Shown here in pieces: positions 1 through 5,486 of a stretch of DNA of 6,817 nucleotides. The translations under genes and the position numbers were made by a program. The stretch comes from Planctomycetota bacterium (GTDB lineage: Bacteria; Planctomycetota; SZUA-567; JAFGNG01), in contig JAFGNG010000044.1 of assembly GCA_016927125.1 (NCBI GenBank), positions 1 to 6,817 on the forward strand, in the 5' to 3' direction. Each line of letters starts with the position of its first letter. The first letter of the stretch is position 1. The notes below the pieces were generated by a model. That model was not told where the DNA came from. It did not search any database and saw only the letters and a program-made list of their open reading frames with translations.

Positions 1-1
1 C

Positions 2-139
2 CTGGTCAGGATCAAGGCAATCACCCGGGCAACCCCGGAGGCCTGGCGCTTCTTCCTTGATCTCCGTGGCCGTTACAGCTTCATCACCTCGGATGCGCAG
101 TGGATCTCCTATCGCGACAAGCAAATGCGGTTGCATTGA
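2..139 (+). CDS. C-terminal end of an unrecognised protein (5' part outside window)
   Basis: An open frame enters from the left edge and encodes 45 residues before a TGA stop at 137-139. The peptide begins LVRIKAITRATPEAW and ends SYRDKQMRLH. It is soluble-looking, rich in basic and aromatic residues, with no membrane segment. I do not recognise the family and assign no function. It reads in the same direction as the PP-loop gene at 251, with about 110 bp and a GC-rich hairpin between them, so the two are probably not tightly co-transcribed. The coding call rests on an uninterrupted frame up to the edge, codon use like that of the neighbours, and the terminator-like hairpin downstream. A chance open frame of this length is possible. 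Confidence 0.55.
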   Translation: MVRIKAITRATPEAWRFFLDLRGRYSFITSDAQWISYRDKQMRLH

Positions 140-192
140 TTGAAACAGGAAGGTTGCTTCTGCATTTAAAGTAACAACCATTTTTTCATCAC

Positions 193-214
193 GGGGCAGC
201 CGCTTGGCTGCCCC
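193..214 (+). terminator. GC-rich hairpin downstream of the partial gene, possible terminator
   Basis: GGGGCAGCC (193-201) and GGCTGCCCC (206-214) form a perfect 9-bp stem closed by the tetraloop GCTT. Only a weak T-containing tail follows on the plus strand (TTCTACTGCC), while a run of six T lies on the 5' side. Position 54 bp after the upstream stop fits a transcription terminator, but the poor U-tract makes it weak or factor-dependent. Confidence 0.5.
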
Positions 215-235
215 TTCTACTGCCAGATTTATGTT

Positions 236-250
236 AAGGAATTCTTCCTT
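236..250 (+). promoter_or_regulatory. Ribosome binding site inside a small inverted repeat next to the start codon
   Basis: AAGGA (236-240) is the Shine-Dalgarno for the ATG at 251, with a 10-base spacer. AAGGAA (236-241) is exactly complementary to TTCCTT (245-250), with a 3-base loop TTC, and the second arm touches the start codon. If the mRNA folds this way the ribosome binding site is masked. The stem is AU-rich and weak on its own. Confidence 0.45.
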
Positions 251-1321
251 ATGCCCCGTAAAGCAATCGCCCTCTTCTCTGGTGGTTTGGACAGTTCCCT
301 GGCAGTCTGCCTGATGAAGGAACAGGGTATTGAGGTAATTGCCTTCCACTTGGTCAGCCTCTTCTGCAAGTCCACCCTCGAGGGGCAGGCGCATCCTGAT
401 ATCATTGCCGCGGCGGAAGAACTGGGGGTGTCGCTCCATTGCGAAGACTCCACCCAGGACATGATCCGGATGCTCTATCACCCCAAGTGGGGATTTGGCA
501 AAAACCGCAATCCCTGTATCGACTGCCGGTTGAATATTATTAAACGCGCGGAGCAATACCGGCGGAAAATCGGTGCTGATTTCCTGGTCTCCGGGGAGGT
601 CCTGGGCCAACGCCCGATGAGCCAGAACCGCAGGTCGATGGGGATTATTGATGAAAATTCTGAATTGCGCCCACTCCTGCTCCGCCCCTTAAGCGCGCGC
701 TTCCTGGAGCCAACCATTCCTGAGTTAGAGGGCTGGGTTGAGCGTGAGAAATTACCCGAGGTGCGCGGGCGCGGGAGGAAGATGCAGATTGAAATGGCGG
801 AGCAGTTCGGGATTACCCGGTTTTCCTCGCCCGCCGGTGGCTGCCTCCTTACCGACCGGAATTTCTGCCACCGCCTTAATGACCTGATGACGCACATGGC
901 AATGATTGCGCCGCCTGATGTCCGGCTGCTCAGGATCGGCAGGCATATCCGGCTTACGCCCAACCTTAAAGCTATTACCGGGCGTGATCATCTGGAGAAT
1001 GATGCCCTCGAAGCTGCCGCGCGGAATTGTGACCTGCTCTTCCAGACCCTGGAAAACCGCGGCTCCCTGATCCTGCTCTGCCCTGATAAAAATACCGCTG
1101 AGGATGCGGAATTTCTCAATCTGCTGGACGCTCCTGGCGAACTTTCCCTTGCAAATAACTTCGCCTGGAAACAAGCAGCCGGCCTGGCCGTTCACTATTC
1201 CCGCAACCGGCAATCCGGCAAGGCTGATGTAGAGGTGAGGCGCCCCGGAATCCCGTGGGGCAGCGGGAAGTGCCTCCGAGAAGTTACTACAGTTGATCCC
1301 CAGACGCTTACAGTGTTGTAG
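251..1321 (+). CDS. PP-loop ATP pyrophosphatase of the ThiI/MnmA-like tRNA thiolation type, with C-terminal NFACT-R_2-like domain
   Basis: The 356-residue product is a predicted cytoplasmic tRNA-modifying enzyme. The PP-loop SGGLDSS (residues 10-16) marks an N-type ATP pyrophosphatase, which adenylates a base carbonyl before sulfur transfer. A Cys pair in NPCIDC (C89, C92) and the conserved block GEVLGQRPMSQ (115-125) follow. A further Cys sits in SPAGGC (C198), in the region where thiolases of this class carry a catalytic cysteine. From about 220 onward the sequence (LLRIGRHIRL, then ITGRDHLEND) resembles the NFACT-R_2 RNA-binding domain often fused to this family. Homologues are commonly annotated as MnmA- or ThiI-like, but this protein lacks the THUMP domain of true ThiI, so its exact substrate is unknown. 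The ATG is supported by AAGGA 10 bases upstream. The TAG stop touches a hairpin, and the gene converges on ndk. Confidence 0.88.
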   Translation: MPRKAIALFSGGLDSSLAVCLMKEQGIEVIAFHLVSLFCKSTLEGQAHPDIIAAAEELGVSLHCEDSTQDMIRMLYHPKWGFGKNRNPCIDCRLNIIKRAEQYRRKIGADFLVSGEVLGQRPMSQNRRSMGIIDENSELRPLLLRPLSARFLEPTIPELEGWVEREKLPEVRGRGRKMQIEMAEQFGITRFSSPAGGCLLTDRNFCHRLNDLMTHMAMIAPPDVRLLRIGRHIRLTPNLKAITGRDHLENDALEAAARNCDLLFQTLENRGSLILLCPDKNTAEDAEFLNLLDAPGELSLANNFAWKQAAGLAVHYSRNRQSGKADVEVRRPGIPWGSGKCLREVTTVDPQTLTVL

Positions 1322-1342
1322 CACAGGTTCCCAAACCTGTGC
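1321..1342. repeat. Perfect palindromic hairpin between the convergent PP-loop gene and ndk
   Basis: GCACAGGTT (1321-1329) and AACCTGTGC (1334-1342) are perfect 9-base complements around a 4-base loop. The first base of the arm is the last base of the PP-loop gene's stop codon. It fills most of the 28-bp gap to the ndk stop. Neither strand has a clear T-run afterwards, so it may act as a mutual roadblock or an RNA 3' end stabiliser rather than a classical terminator. Its AGCACAGG...CCTGTGC form looks like a dispersed palindromic repeat, but only one copy lies in this window. Confidence 0.6.
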
Positions 1343-1349
1343 AAAAGAA

Positions 1350-1832
1350 TCACACCAACGAACCGTCCCGGTTTTCATAGATGTAAGAATAATCTGCCGG
1401 GGGTACGCCGACCAGCTCGTTCCGGGTAAAGTAAAGGGCTACTTCCCGGCGCGCCGAAGCACTCGAGTCGCTGGCGTGGACCACATTGAAGCAGAGGCTC
1501 ATGCCATGGTCGCCGCGGATGGTTCCGGGGGCGGCTTCCCGGCCGTTGGTCGCGCCGACAAGCCCGCGCACCACCGCGACCGCGTCAACCCCCTGGATCA
1601 CCATCACCACCACCGGCGCGGAGGTAATAAACTCCACCAACCCCTTGAAGAATGGCTTCTTCTTGTGTTCGGCATAGTGCTCGCCCGCCAACGCACTGGA
1701 GACGCGCATCATCTTCATGCCCCTGATCGTCAGGCCCTTCTCCTCGAACCGGGTGATGACCCGGCCAATCAAGCGCCGCTGGACCCCGTCCGGCTTGATA
1801 ATAACCAAAGAACTTTCAATACCTTTGCCCAT
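1350..1832 (-). CDS. ndk: Nucleoside diphosphate kinase
   Basis: The enzyme transfers the gamma phosphate from ATP to nucleoside diphosphates through a phosphohistidine, keeping NTP and dNTP pools balanced in the cytoplasm. All expected active-site residues are present: K13 in IIKPDGV, Y53, R89, T95, R106, N116, and the catalytic H119 in NVVHASDS. At 160 residues it is longer than the usual bacterial form of about 140, with the extra length in a C-terminal tail (YSYIYENRDGSLV). The ATG (1830-1832) is preceded by a good AAGGAG (1840-1845) with a 7-base spacer. rnhA lies upstream on the same strand, 99 bp away. That gap holds a TGATTT/AAATCA inverted repeat (1854-1866) and a TATAAA that could be a -10 without a convincing -35. 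Co-transcription with rnhA is possible. Confidence 0.98.
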   Translation of the reverse strand: MGKGIESSLVIIKPDGVQRRLIGRVITRFEEKGLTIRGMKMMRVSSALAGEHYAEHKKKPFFKGLVEFITSAPVVVMVIQGVDAVAVVRGLVGATNGREAAPGTIRGDHGMSLCFNVVHASDSSASARREVALYFTRNELVGVPPADYSYIYENRDGSLV

Positions 1833-1913
1833 ATGGATTCTCCTTAATGGCTTTGATTTAAAATCAGAGGTTTATAGTTCTGGCGATAACTCTTTCTCAG
1901 GAACTTACGCTGG

Positions 1914-1923
1914 TTAACCGGTT
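1914..1923. repeat. TTAACCGGTT, one of three identical 10-mers in the window
   Basis: TTAACCGGTT contains the perfect 8-bp palindrome AACCGGTT. This copy lies just downstream of the rnhA stop, about 80 bp upstream of the ndk start. The other copies are at 2074-2083, inside rnhA, and at 5502-5511, upstream of the pseudouridine synthase gene. It could be a protein-binding site or chance. The copy within rnhA encodes part of KKPVKN and argues against all three being operators. Confidence 0.4.
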
Positions 1924-1931
1924 TCTACTGT

Positions 1932-2381
1932 TTATTTTTGGGTATTGCAAGCTGCAACTGCCAGGCGGTCTGCCTCTTCGTTTTCAGGGTGCTCATTATG
2001 CCCCTTGACCCACTCCCATTTCACTGTATGCGGTTCGCATGCGGCTAGGAGGCGTTGCCAGAGATCCTGGTTCTTAACCGGTTTTTTCTGAGCGGTAAGC
2101 CAGCCCTTCTTCCGCCAGTTGTCCAACCACTTTTTCGTAAAAGCATTATAGATATAGGTGCTGTCGGTGGTAACCAGCACTACGCAGGGATGCTTGAGCG
2201 ACTCCAGTCCCGCGATCACCGCCATCAACTCCATGCGGTTATTGGTTGTGTCGGTTTCGCCACCGGAAAATTCCCTGTGGGCGGGAGGATTATCACAAAC
2301 CAGGATCGCCCCCCATCCCCCCGGGCCGGGATTGCCGCTGCAGGCGCCGTCAGTATAAAGTCGTACTTTAGTCTTCTTCAA
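1932..2381 (-). CDS. rnhA: Ribonuclease HI
   Basis: RNase HI cuts the RNA strand of RNA:DNA hybrids, removing R-loops and primer remnants. The 149-residue length is typical. The four metal-binding acids are visible: D11 (YTDGACSGNPGPGGWG), E51 (NNRMEL), D73 (TTDSTY) and D138 (NEEADRLA), as is the mobile-loop H128 (KGHNEH). The basic Trp-rich hybrid-binding handle (KKWLDNWRKKGW, about 83-94) is also present. The start codon is TTG (2379-2381). An in-frame TGA lies only four codons upstream and no ATG or GTG intervenes, so TTG is forced; the preceding GAGAG is a poor ribosome site, suggesting low translation. The candidate sRNA locus lies upstream on the same strand, so readthrough from it could supply the message. 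I could not fix a separate rnhA promoter. Confidence 0.98.
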   Translation of the reverse strand: MKKTKVRLYTDGACSGNPGPGGWGAILVCDNPPAHREFSGGETDTTNNRMELMAVIAGLESLKHPCVVLVTTDSTYIYNAFTKKWLDNWRKKGWLTAQKKPVKNQDLWQRLLAACEPHTVKWEWVKGHNEHPENEEADRLAVAACNTQK

Positions 2382-2528
2382 GGGATCTCTCGCTCAATAA
2401 AGGTTAAATATATCAAATTAAATCGGGTGAGATTGTAGGAAAGATTGTGGGGTCACGCTATTAAAAAACCAGATTTAAGTTAAAATACGGCAAATTGACT
2501 CACTACGGGATAAAAAAGCAGGGTCTAT

Positions 2529-2569
2529 AAAAGAATCGAGGCGAAAGCCAGCATCCCGGCTCTCGCCTC
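2529..2569 (-). terminator. Intrinsic terminator of the candidate sRNA
   Basis: On the minus strand GAGGCGAGAGCC (2569-2558) pairs with GGCTTTCGCCTC (2549-2538) in an uninterrupted 12-bp helix with one G:U pair and an 8-base loop. GATTCTTTT follows at 2537-2529. On the plus strand the G:U position becomes an A:C mismatch, so the helix is better formed in minus-strand RNA. The flanking A-run and T-run (2575-2580) could still allow some termination in the plus direction. Confidence 0.75.
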
Positions 2570-2616
2570 ATGAATTTTTTGCCAGGGTGCTCACTCCTTG
2601 GTATGGCTCCCCTGAC
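2529..2616 (-). ncRNA. Candidate small RNA of about 88 nt upstream of rnhA
   Basis: A near-consensus promoter ends 7 bases before G2616, the proposed 5' end. The RNA would begin with GUCAGGG (2616-2610), which pairs with CCCUGGC (2587-2581) through one U:G wobble. The 22-base interior contains AAGGAG (2599-2594), which is either Shine-Dalgarno-like or a CsrA-type AAGGA. An A-rich single-stranded linker (2580-2570) follows, then the 12-bp terminator helix and U-tract. Both helices contain a wobble pair that would be a C:A or A:C mismatch on the plus strand, which independently favours minus-strand transcription. The family is not one I recognise. It may be a free-standing sRNA or a terminated leader controlling rnhA, which starts about 150 bases downstream on the same strand. 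Confidence 0.55.
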
Positions 2617-2623
2617 AAATTTA

Positions 2624-2652
2624 AACATACGATACTGATATAGGCATGTCAA
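2624..2652 (-). promoter_or_regulatory. Sigma70-like promoter for the candidate sRNA
   Basis: Reading the minus strand, a perfect -35 TTGACA (2652-2647) is followed by a 17-base spacer and the -10 TATGTT (2629-2624, four of six consensus bases). The predicted start at G2616 coincides with the first base of the 5' hairpin of the candidate RNA. Confidence 0.6.
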
Positions 2653-2826
2653 ATAGGTGCTGTCGTTTATCTGCAAGATATTTATAGATTATTACATAAC
2701 AGCTTAAGTATCAGAGCATTACACCTGTTAAAAAAAATGTAAATATAATTTTTTTCAAAATATGAATTTTCAGTTTCTGCAATCGGACGGGATTACAATT
2801 AGTTAAAGTAGTCGATATCATAAGTA

Positions 2827-2840
2827 AGCAAGATCTTGCT
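2827..2840. repeat. Perfect 14-bp palindrome, possible operator
   Basis: AGCAAGATCTTGCT equals its own reverse complement. It lies 25 bp upstream of the candidate dtd -35 element, in AT-rich DNA. A dimeric regulator site is possible, but no regulator gene is present in the window. Confidence 0.4.
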
Positions 2841-2864
2841 ATGAAAAGATTTCGTAGATTCAAA

Positions 2865-2893
2865 TTGTTTATTATCGGGATTGAGTTTATAAA
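2865..2893 (+). promoter_or_regulatory. Candidate promoter for dtd
   Basis: TTGTTT (2865-2870) and TATAAA (2888-2893) are separated by 17 bases. The -10 matches five of six consensus bases and the -35 matches three. Transcription would start near 2900 and give a leader of about 79 bases containing the 2912-2929 inverted repeat. AT-rich DNA makes chance matches likely. Confidence 0.4.
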
Positions 2894-2911
2894 AAAAGCA
2901 TGAACTGGCTA

Positions 2912-2929
2912 CAAACAAGGACTTGTTTG
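2912..2929 (+). promoter_or_regulatory. Inverted repeat in the dtd leader
   Basis: CAAACAAG (2912-2919) and CTTGTTTG (2922-2929) are perfect 8-base complements around GA. As RNA this is a 7-bp AU-rich hairpin with loop GGAC; as DNA it is an operator-like palindrome. It sits just downstream of the proposed dtd transcription start, a position suited to repression or attenuation. Confidence 0.4.
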
Positions 2930-2978
2930 CCTGTTTATTGCATATATTTTGCAAGTTTATAGTTTAAAGGAAGCTCTT

Positions 2979-3419
2979 ATGCGTGCAGTACTCCAGCGGG
3001 TCGGCGAGGCCAGCGTTACAGTTCGCGAACAGGATGTTGCCGGCAGGATTGGCAAAGGTTTGCTGATTCTCCTCGGAGTGGGGCCGGATGACACGGAAGA
3101 GACCGCCCGCGCGCTGGCGACAAAGATCTCGAAACTGCGGATCTTCGAGGATGATAATGAGAAGATGAACCTCTCTCTGCTGGATATCAGGGGCGCGGCG
3201 CTGGTGGTCAGCCAATTCACCCTCTTTGCCGATACCCGCAAGGGCAACCGCCCTTCCTTTATTGCCGCAGCCCCGCCGGAACTCGCAGAACCCCTCTGCA
3301 AAGAGTTCTGCAACGCGCTGGAGGAGGCTGGGATTCACGTGGAAGAAGGCGTCTTTGGCGCGCATATGGATGTACGGCTCATCAATGACGGCCCGGTGAC
3401 GATCATAATGGAAATGTAG
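2979..3419 (+). CDS. dtd: D-aminoacyl-tRNA deacylase
   Basis: The enzyme hydrolyses D-amino acids, and glycine mischarged on tRNA-Ala, from tRNAs, so protecting translation from wrong chirality. The 146-residue product has the family length. It carries the N-terminal MRAVLQRVGEASVTV, the SQFT motif (78-81, the SQxT signature) and NDGPVT (136-141) with the Gly-cisPro pair G138-P139 that screens substrate chirality. The frame is open further upstream to a TTG at 2949, but the ATG at 2979 matches the family N-terminus exactly. It is also preceded by AAAGGA (2966-2971) with a 7-base spacer, so I chose it. The gene stands alone: the AT-rich region lies upstream and the lipoprotein gene converges on it with a 16-bp gap. 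Confidence 0.98.
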   Translation: MRAVLQRVGEASVTVREQDVAGRIGKGLLILLGVGPDDTEETARALATKISKLRIFEDDNEKMNLSLLDIRGAALVVSQFTLFADTRKGNRPSFIAAAPPELAEPLCKEFCNALEEAGIHVEEGVFGAHMDVRLINDGPVTIIMEM

Positions 3420-3432
3420 ATATAAGATATAT

Positions 3433-3451
3433 CAGCTATGGCTCATAGCTG
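3433..3451 (-). terminator. Hairpin overlapping the end of the lipoprotein gene, probable terminator
   Basis: CAGCTATG (3433-3440) and CATAGCTG (3444-3451) form a perfect 8-bp stem with a 3-base loop that includes the lipoprotein stop codon (3436-3438). On the minus strand it is followed by a U-containing stretch ATATATCTTATATCT, giving a moderate intrinsic terminator. On the plus strand the following sequence is GC-rich, so it is less suited to ending dtd transcription. Confidence 0.45.
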
Positions 3452-4557
3452 GCGCCCCGGGGCTCTTCCGGTGGGGTGCGGTAATCCTTATAGGGATTCT
3501 CCTGCTGATAGACATCGCGGCGCCAGGAGCGGTCCCGCTTGTCTTCCGGTTCTGAAGTGTAATCTTCCAGGGCGCCGGGGCTGAGCAATGCCATCACCCG
3601 GTCCATGGCCGGTTTAGGGTCCTGTCCCCGTCGCAAAGCCTCGTTCTTGGCCCGTTCCAACGCCTCATACGCCGCCCTGCCCCGCGCGCTCACAAACTTC
3701 GAGGCCAGGCTATGGCCGACAAACTCGAAATAACGCTCAATGCTGCGCAGGTAGATCTCGGTGTCATAGGGCCGGTGCTCGGTATGGCGGTTGCGGGCGT
3801 AGAGATAGATATCGCGGGCAATGCCCCCGGTATTGGCGTCGAACATCTGCTGGCGTTCCCAGACCTTGTCTTGCCCGCCTCCGATATTGCGCGGCACGCC
3901 CCACTGGGTAAGCTGCGCCAGCGCCTCGGCCGCAGACTCGCCGTGTCCCGTGGTCAATGCCTTGATGGTAATCGCAATGCGGGGGCGGTAATACGGGTCA
4001 TAATCGCTGATAATGCCGATCAGCACCGCGTCGGCCTTGAGCTGCCGCCCGATCTTCACCGCATCTGCAACATTGTGAACCGGGTCGAGCGGCTCGCGCA
4101 ACTTATCCGCATCCTCATTAAATTCCCCGGTGATCTGCTGGGTCCGCTCCTGGTTATCCTCATCCAGATCCTTACCCAGCAAGCGATTGCGGCGTAGATT
4201 ACTGTTATGGATATCAACCTCCCGGTTCTGCTTCTCCACCAGGCGGGCAACTTCAAGAGGGTAAATAATTTCAAAATCCCCGGTTTCGGCCAATCCCGCA
4301 GCGAGTTTGCGCGCAAACATCATAGTATCGCAGCTTTCGTCACTCGAAATATTGTCGAAGGGGATGATGGCGATGCTCCTGATGGTGGCTACCGCTATCG
4401 GGTCGCCCATAATCTCATCGCGCGCTGAAACCGGCTGCATGATGCGCGTAGCCACGCGGGAGCCGTACGGTTCGGTACAGCCGGACGACACCAGGAGGCT
4501 GCCAAGCACGAAAAGCTTAAAATATGCTCGCAAGCCGGTAGTTTGAAGCTTATTCAC
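3436..4557 (-). CDS. Predicted lipoprotein with a CsgG/LpoB-like core domain
   Basis: The 373-residue product starts with a lipoprotein signal: basic residues K3, R10 and K14, the hydrophobic stretch LFVLGSLLV, and lipobox SSGC with acylated C27. The next residue is Thr, not Asp, which under the E. coli Lol rule predicts the outer membrane. IAIIPFDN (62-69), a helix-rich segment ending in EVARLVEKQ, and GRQLKADAVLIGII (170-183) follow the beta-alpha pattern of CsgG/LpoB/GNA1162-type lipoproteins. A highly charged insert lies at about 110-160, and the last 40 residues are charged and proline-rich, probably disordered. Function is unknown; roles in secretion or envelope assembly are only inferred. 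The frame also offers TTG at 4558-4560, but AAGGAGG (4564-4570) is 6 bases from GTG (4555-4557) and only 3 from TTG, so GTG is preferred. A promoter lies just upstream. Confidence 0.8.
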   Translation of the reverse strand: MNKLQTTGLRAYFKLFVLGSLLVSSGCTEPYGSRVATRIMQPVSARDEIMGDPIAVATIRSIAIIPFDNISSDESCDTMMFARKLAAGLAETGDFEIIYPLEVARLVEKQNREVDIHNSNLRRNRLLGKDLDEDNQERTQQITGEFNEDADKLREPLDPVHNVADAVKIGRQLKADAVLIGIISDYDPYYRPRIAITIKALTTGHGESAAEALAQLTQWGVPRNIGGGQDKVWERQQMFDANTGGIARDIYLYARNRHTEHRPYDTEIYLRSIERYFEFVGHSLASKFVSARGRAAYEALERAKNEALRRGQDPKPAMDRVMALLSPGALEDYTSEPEDKRDRSWRRDVYQQENPYKDYRTPPEEPRGASYEP

Positions 4558-4619
4558 CAATAACCTCCTTAACTTACAGCTGAGTAATCACCTGCGGGTT
4601 CACATCGGGCTGAATTGTC

Positions 4620-4653
4620 ATTATATTATACAAATTTGACTATGCAGATGAAA
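4620..4653 (-). promoter_or_regulatory. Promoter of the lipoprotein gene
   Basis: Two overlapping perfect -10 hexamers TATAAT occur on the minus strand, at 4630-4625 and 4625-4620. The first is 17 bases from a weak -35 TTTCAT (4653-4648). The leader to the GTG start would be about 55-60 bases. Its position in the 130-bp gap after the pseudouridine synthase gene suggests independent expression. Confidence 0.6.
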
Positions 4654-4690
4654 CGTGCTCTTGGAGAATTATGCAAAAAAGCACAGATAT

Positions 4691-5461
4691 TTAGATTTTA
4701 AGATTGCGGAAGAGTCCGTCCAGGATCGCCTGCATGTCCTCGGGGACCGGTGCTTCAACCTGGATGGTTTTGCCTGAAACCGGGTCGGGAAAGGATAGTT
4801 TCCAGGCGTGGAGGGCTTGCCGGGATAGTCTGAAGGCGGTTTTGATGAGTTTATTGGCAGCACGGTCGCCATACTGATCGTCACCCAGGATTGGCCTTCC
4901 CAGAGAGGAAACATGCACCCGGATCTGGTGGGTGCGCCCGGTATGGAGAACAAAGCGGGCAAGGCTCACTCCCCCTTTGAGAGCGGGGTTTGAGAGGAGT
5001 TTGAGCATAGTTTGGCTGGAGTTTCGCGCTTCTGCAACCGCCAGCACCTCGTATTCCGTCTCCGCCTCCAGACCACCCTGCCCCTTCACCACCTGCACCG
5101 CCTGCCGCCCGCCAGTCCATTTGGAAAGCCTGCGCCGGATACTCCCCGTGGGATTGGTAAAGATTCCCAGGCAGAGGCCGAGATATTCTTTAAAAATTTC
5201 ATTTTTTCTAAAGAGATTTTCCAGCGGTTTAACCAGTTCCGGTTCCTTAGCAAAGAGCAAGCAGCCGGTAGTGTCACGGTCCAGGCGGTGCACCGGCGCG
5301 ATTCCTTTTATCCCCAGTTCACGGCGAAGTTTAGACGTAAGGCAGTACTTGGTGTTGCCGCCCCCTTTGACTATGGTTTCAAGTCCCGGTGGTTTATCCA
5401 GGATCAGCCACCCGGGGGAATCCTCAATTATCCGATCCTTGAGGGGTGTGGCCTTTTCCAC
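4691..5461 (-). CDS. RluA-family RNA pseudouridine synthase without S4 domain
   Basis: The enzyme isomerises uridine to pseudouridine in rRNA or tRNA. The 256-residue product opens directly into the catalytic domain (WLILDKPPG, 18-26) and lacks the N-terminal S4 domain of RluC and RluD, so it is closer in layout to RluA and TruC. The catalytic aspartate is D61 in HRLDRDTTG (58-66). LHTGRTHQIRVH (172-183) and the downstream LGDDQYG (192-198) are also family motifs. Just before that second motif sits an unusual 15-residue insertion (about 156-170), described separately. The start is GTG, with AAAGGA (5469-5474) and a 7-base spacer; an in-frame TGA follows a few codons upstream. The target nucleotide cannot be told from sequence. 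The gene is transcribed divergently from the activase gene. Confidence 0.93.
   Translation of the reverse strand: MEKATPLKDRIIEDSPGWLILDKPPGLETIVKGGGNTKYCLTSKLRRELGIKGIAPVHRLDRDTTGCLLFAKEPELVKPLENLFRKNEIFKEYLGLCLGIFTNPTGSIRRRLSKWTGGRQAVQVVKGQGGLEAETEYEVLAVAEARNSSQTMLKLLSNPALKGGVSLARFVLHTGRTHQIRVHVSSLGRPILGDDQYGDRAANKLIKTAFRLSRQALHAWKLSFPDPVSGKTIQVEAPVPEDMQAILDGLFRNLKI
4952..4996 (-). repeat. In-frame 45-bp insertion with palindromic character inside the pseudouridine synthase gene
   Basis: Family members run directly from a strand like TLVEVKL into ETGRTHQIR. Here TMLKL is followed by 15 extra residues (LSNPALKGGVSLARF) and then VLHTGRTHQIR. On the coding strand the insert contains CTCA..CCCC..GGGG..TGAG complementary arms. 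CTCAAA occurs three times at 11-12-base spacing, starting just before the insert (the TTTGAG copies on the plus strand are at 4977, 4989 and 5000). This looks like a small palindromic element or slippage product that kept the frame. Exact borders are uncertain by a few bases. Confidence 0.5.
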
Positions 5462-5486
5462 GACAGTATCCTTTAACAGTCAGGTT

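Larger units (their letters stand above)
2382..2978. other. AT-rich intergenic region between rnhA and dtd
   Basis: This is about 600 bp without a credible protein gene, much richer in A and T than the flanking genes. It contains a candidate minus-strand small RNA with promoter and terminator (2529-2652), a 14-bp palindrome (2827-2840), a candidate plus-strand promoter (2865-2893) and an 18-base inverted repeat (2912-2929). An AT-only inverted repeat pairs AAAAAAAT (2731-2738) with ATTTTTTT (2748-2755) and may cause DNA bending. The longest local frames are 41 codons (2503-2628, minus) and 20 codons (2841-2903, plus). Neither has a ribosome site and both overlap the proposed signals. I see no tRNA, tmRNA or RNase P motif. 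Confidence 0.75.

Noticed and set aside
752..1378. 208-codon minus-strand frame over the PP-loop gene
   Set aside because: Antisense shadow of a well-supported gene; no ribosome site and no family pattern.
1293..1847. 184-codon plus-strand frame across ndk
   Set aside because: It is the antisense shadow of ndk, which has every catalytic residue; the product is His/Arg-rich low-quality sequence.
2529..2616. Known RNA classes (tmRNA, RNase P, SRP RNA, GEMM or ZTP riboswitch) for the intergenic RNA
   Set aside because: None of the conserved sequence signatures of these classes that I know are present.
2503..2628. 41-codon minus-strand frame beginning MFKFVRGAIP
   Set aside because: No ribosome binding site, its ATG lies inside the sRNA -10 element and it runs through both hairpins and the terminator, so an RNA explanation fits better.
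2841..2903. 20-codon plus-strand frame beginning MKRFRRFKLF
   Set aside because: No Shine-Dalgarno, very short, and it overlaps the candidate dtd promoter.
2949..2978. Upstream TTG start adding 10 residues to dtd
   Set aside because: The ATG at 2979 has an ideal ribosome site and gives the conserved family N-terminus; the extra residues read through that ribosome site.
4977..5005. Three TTTGAG units at 11-12-bp spacing considered as a CRISPR or tandem-repeat array
   Set aside because: The units are far too short and lie within a coding frame; they are better seen as part of the in-frame insertion.
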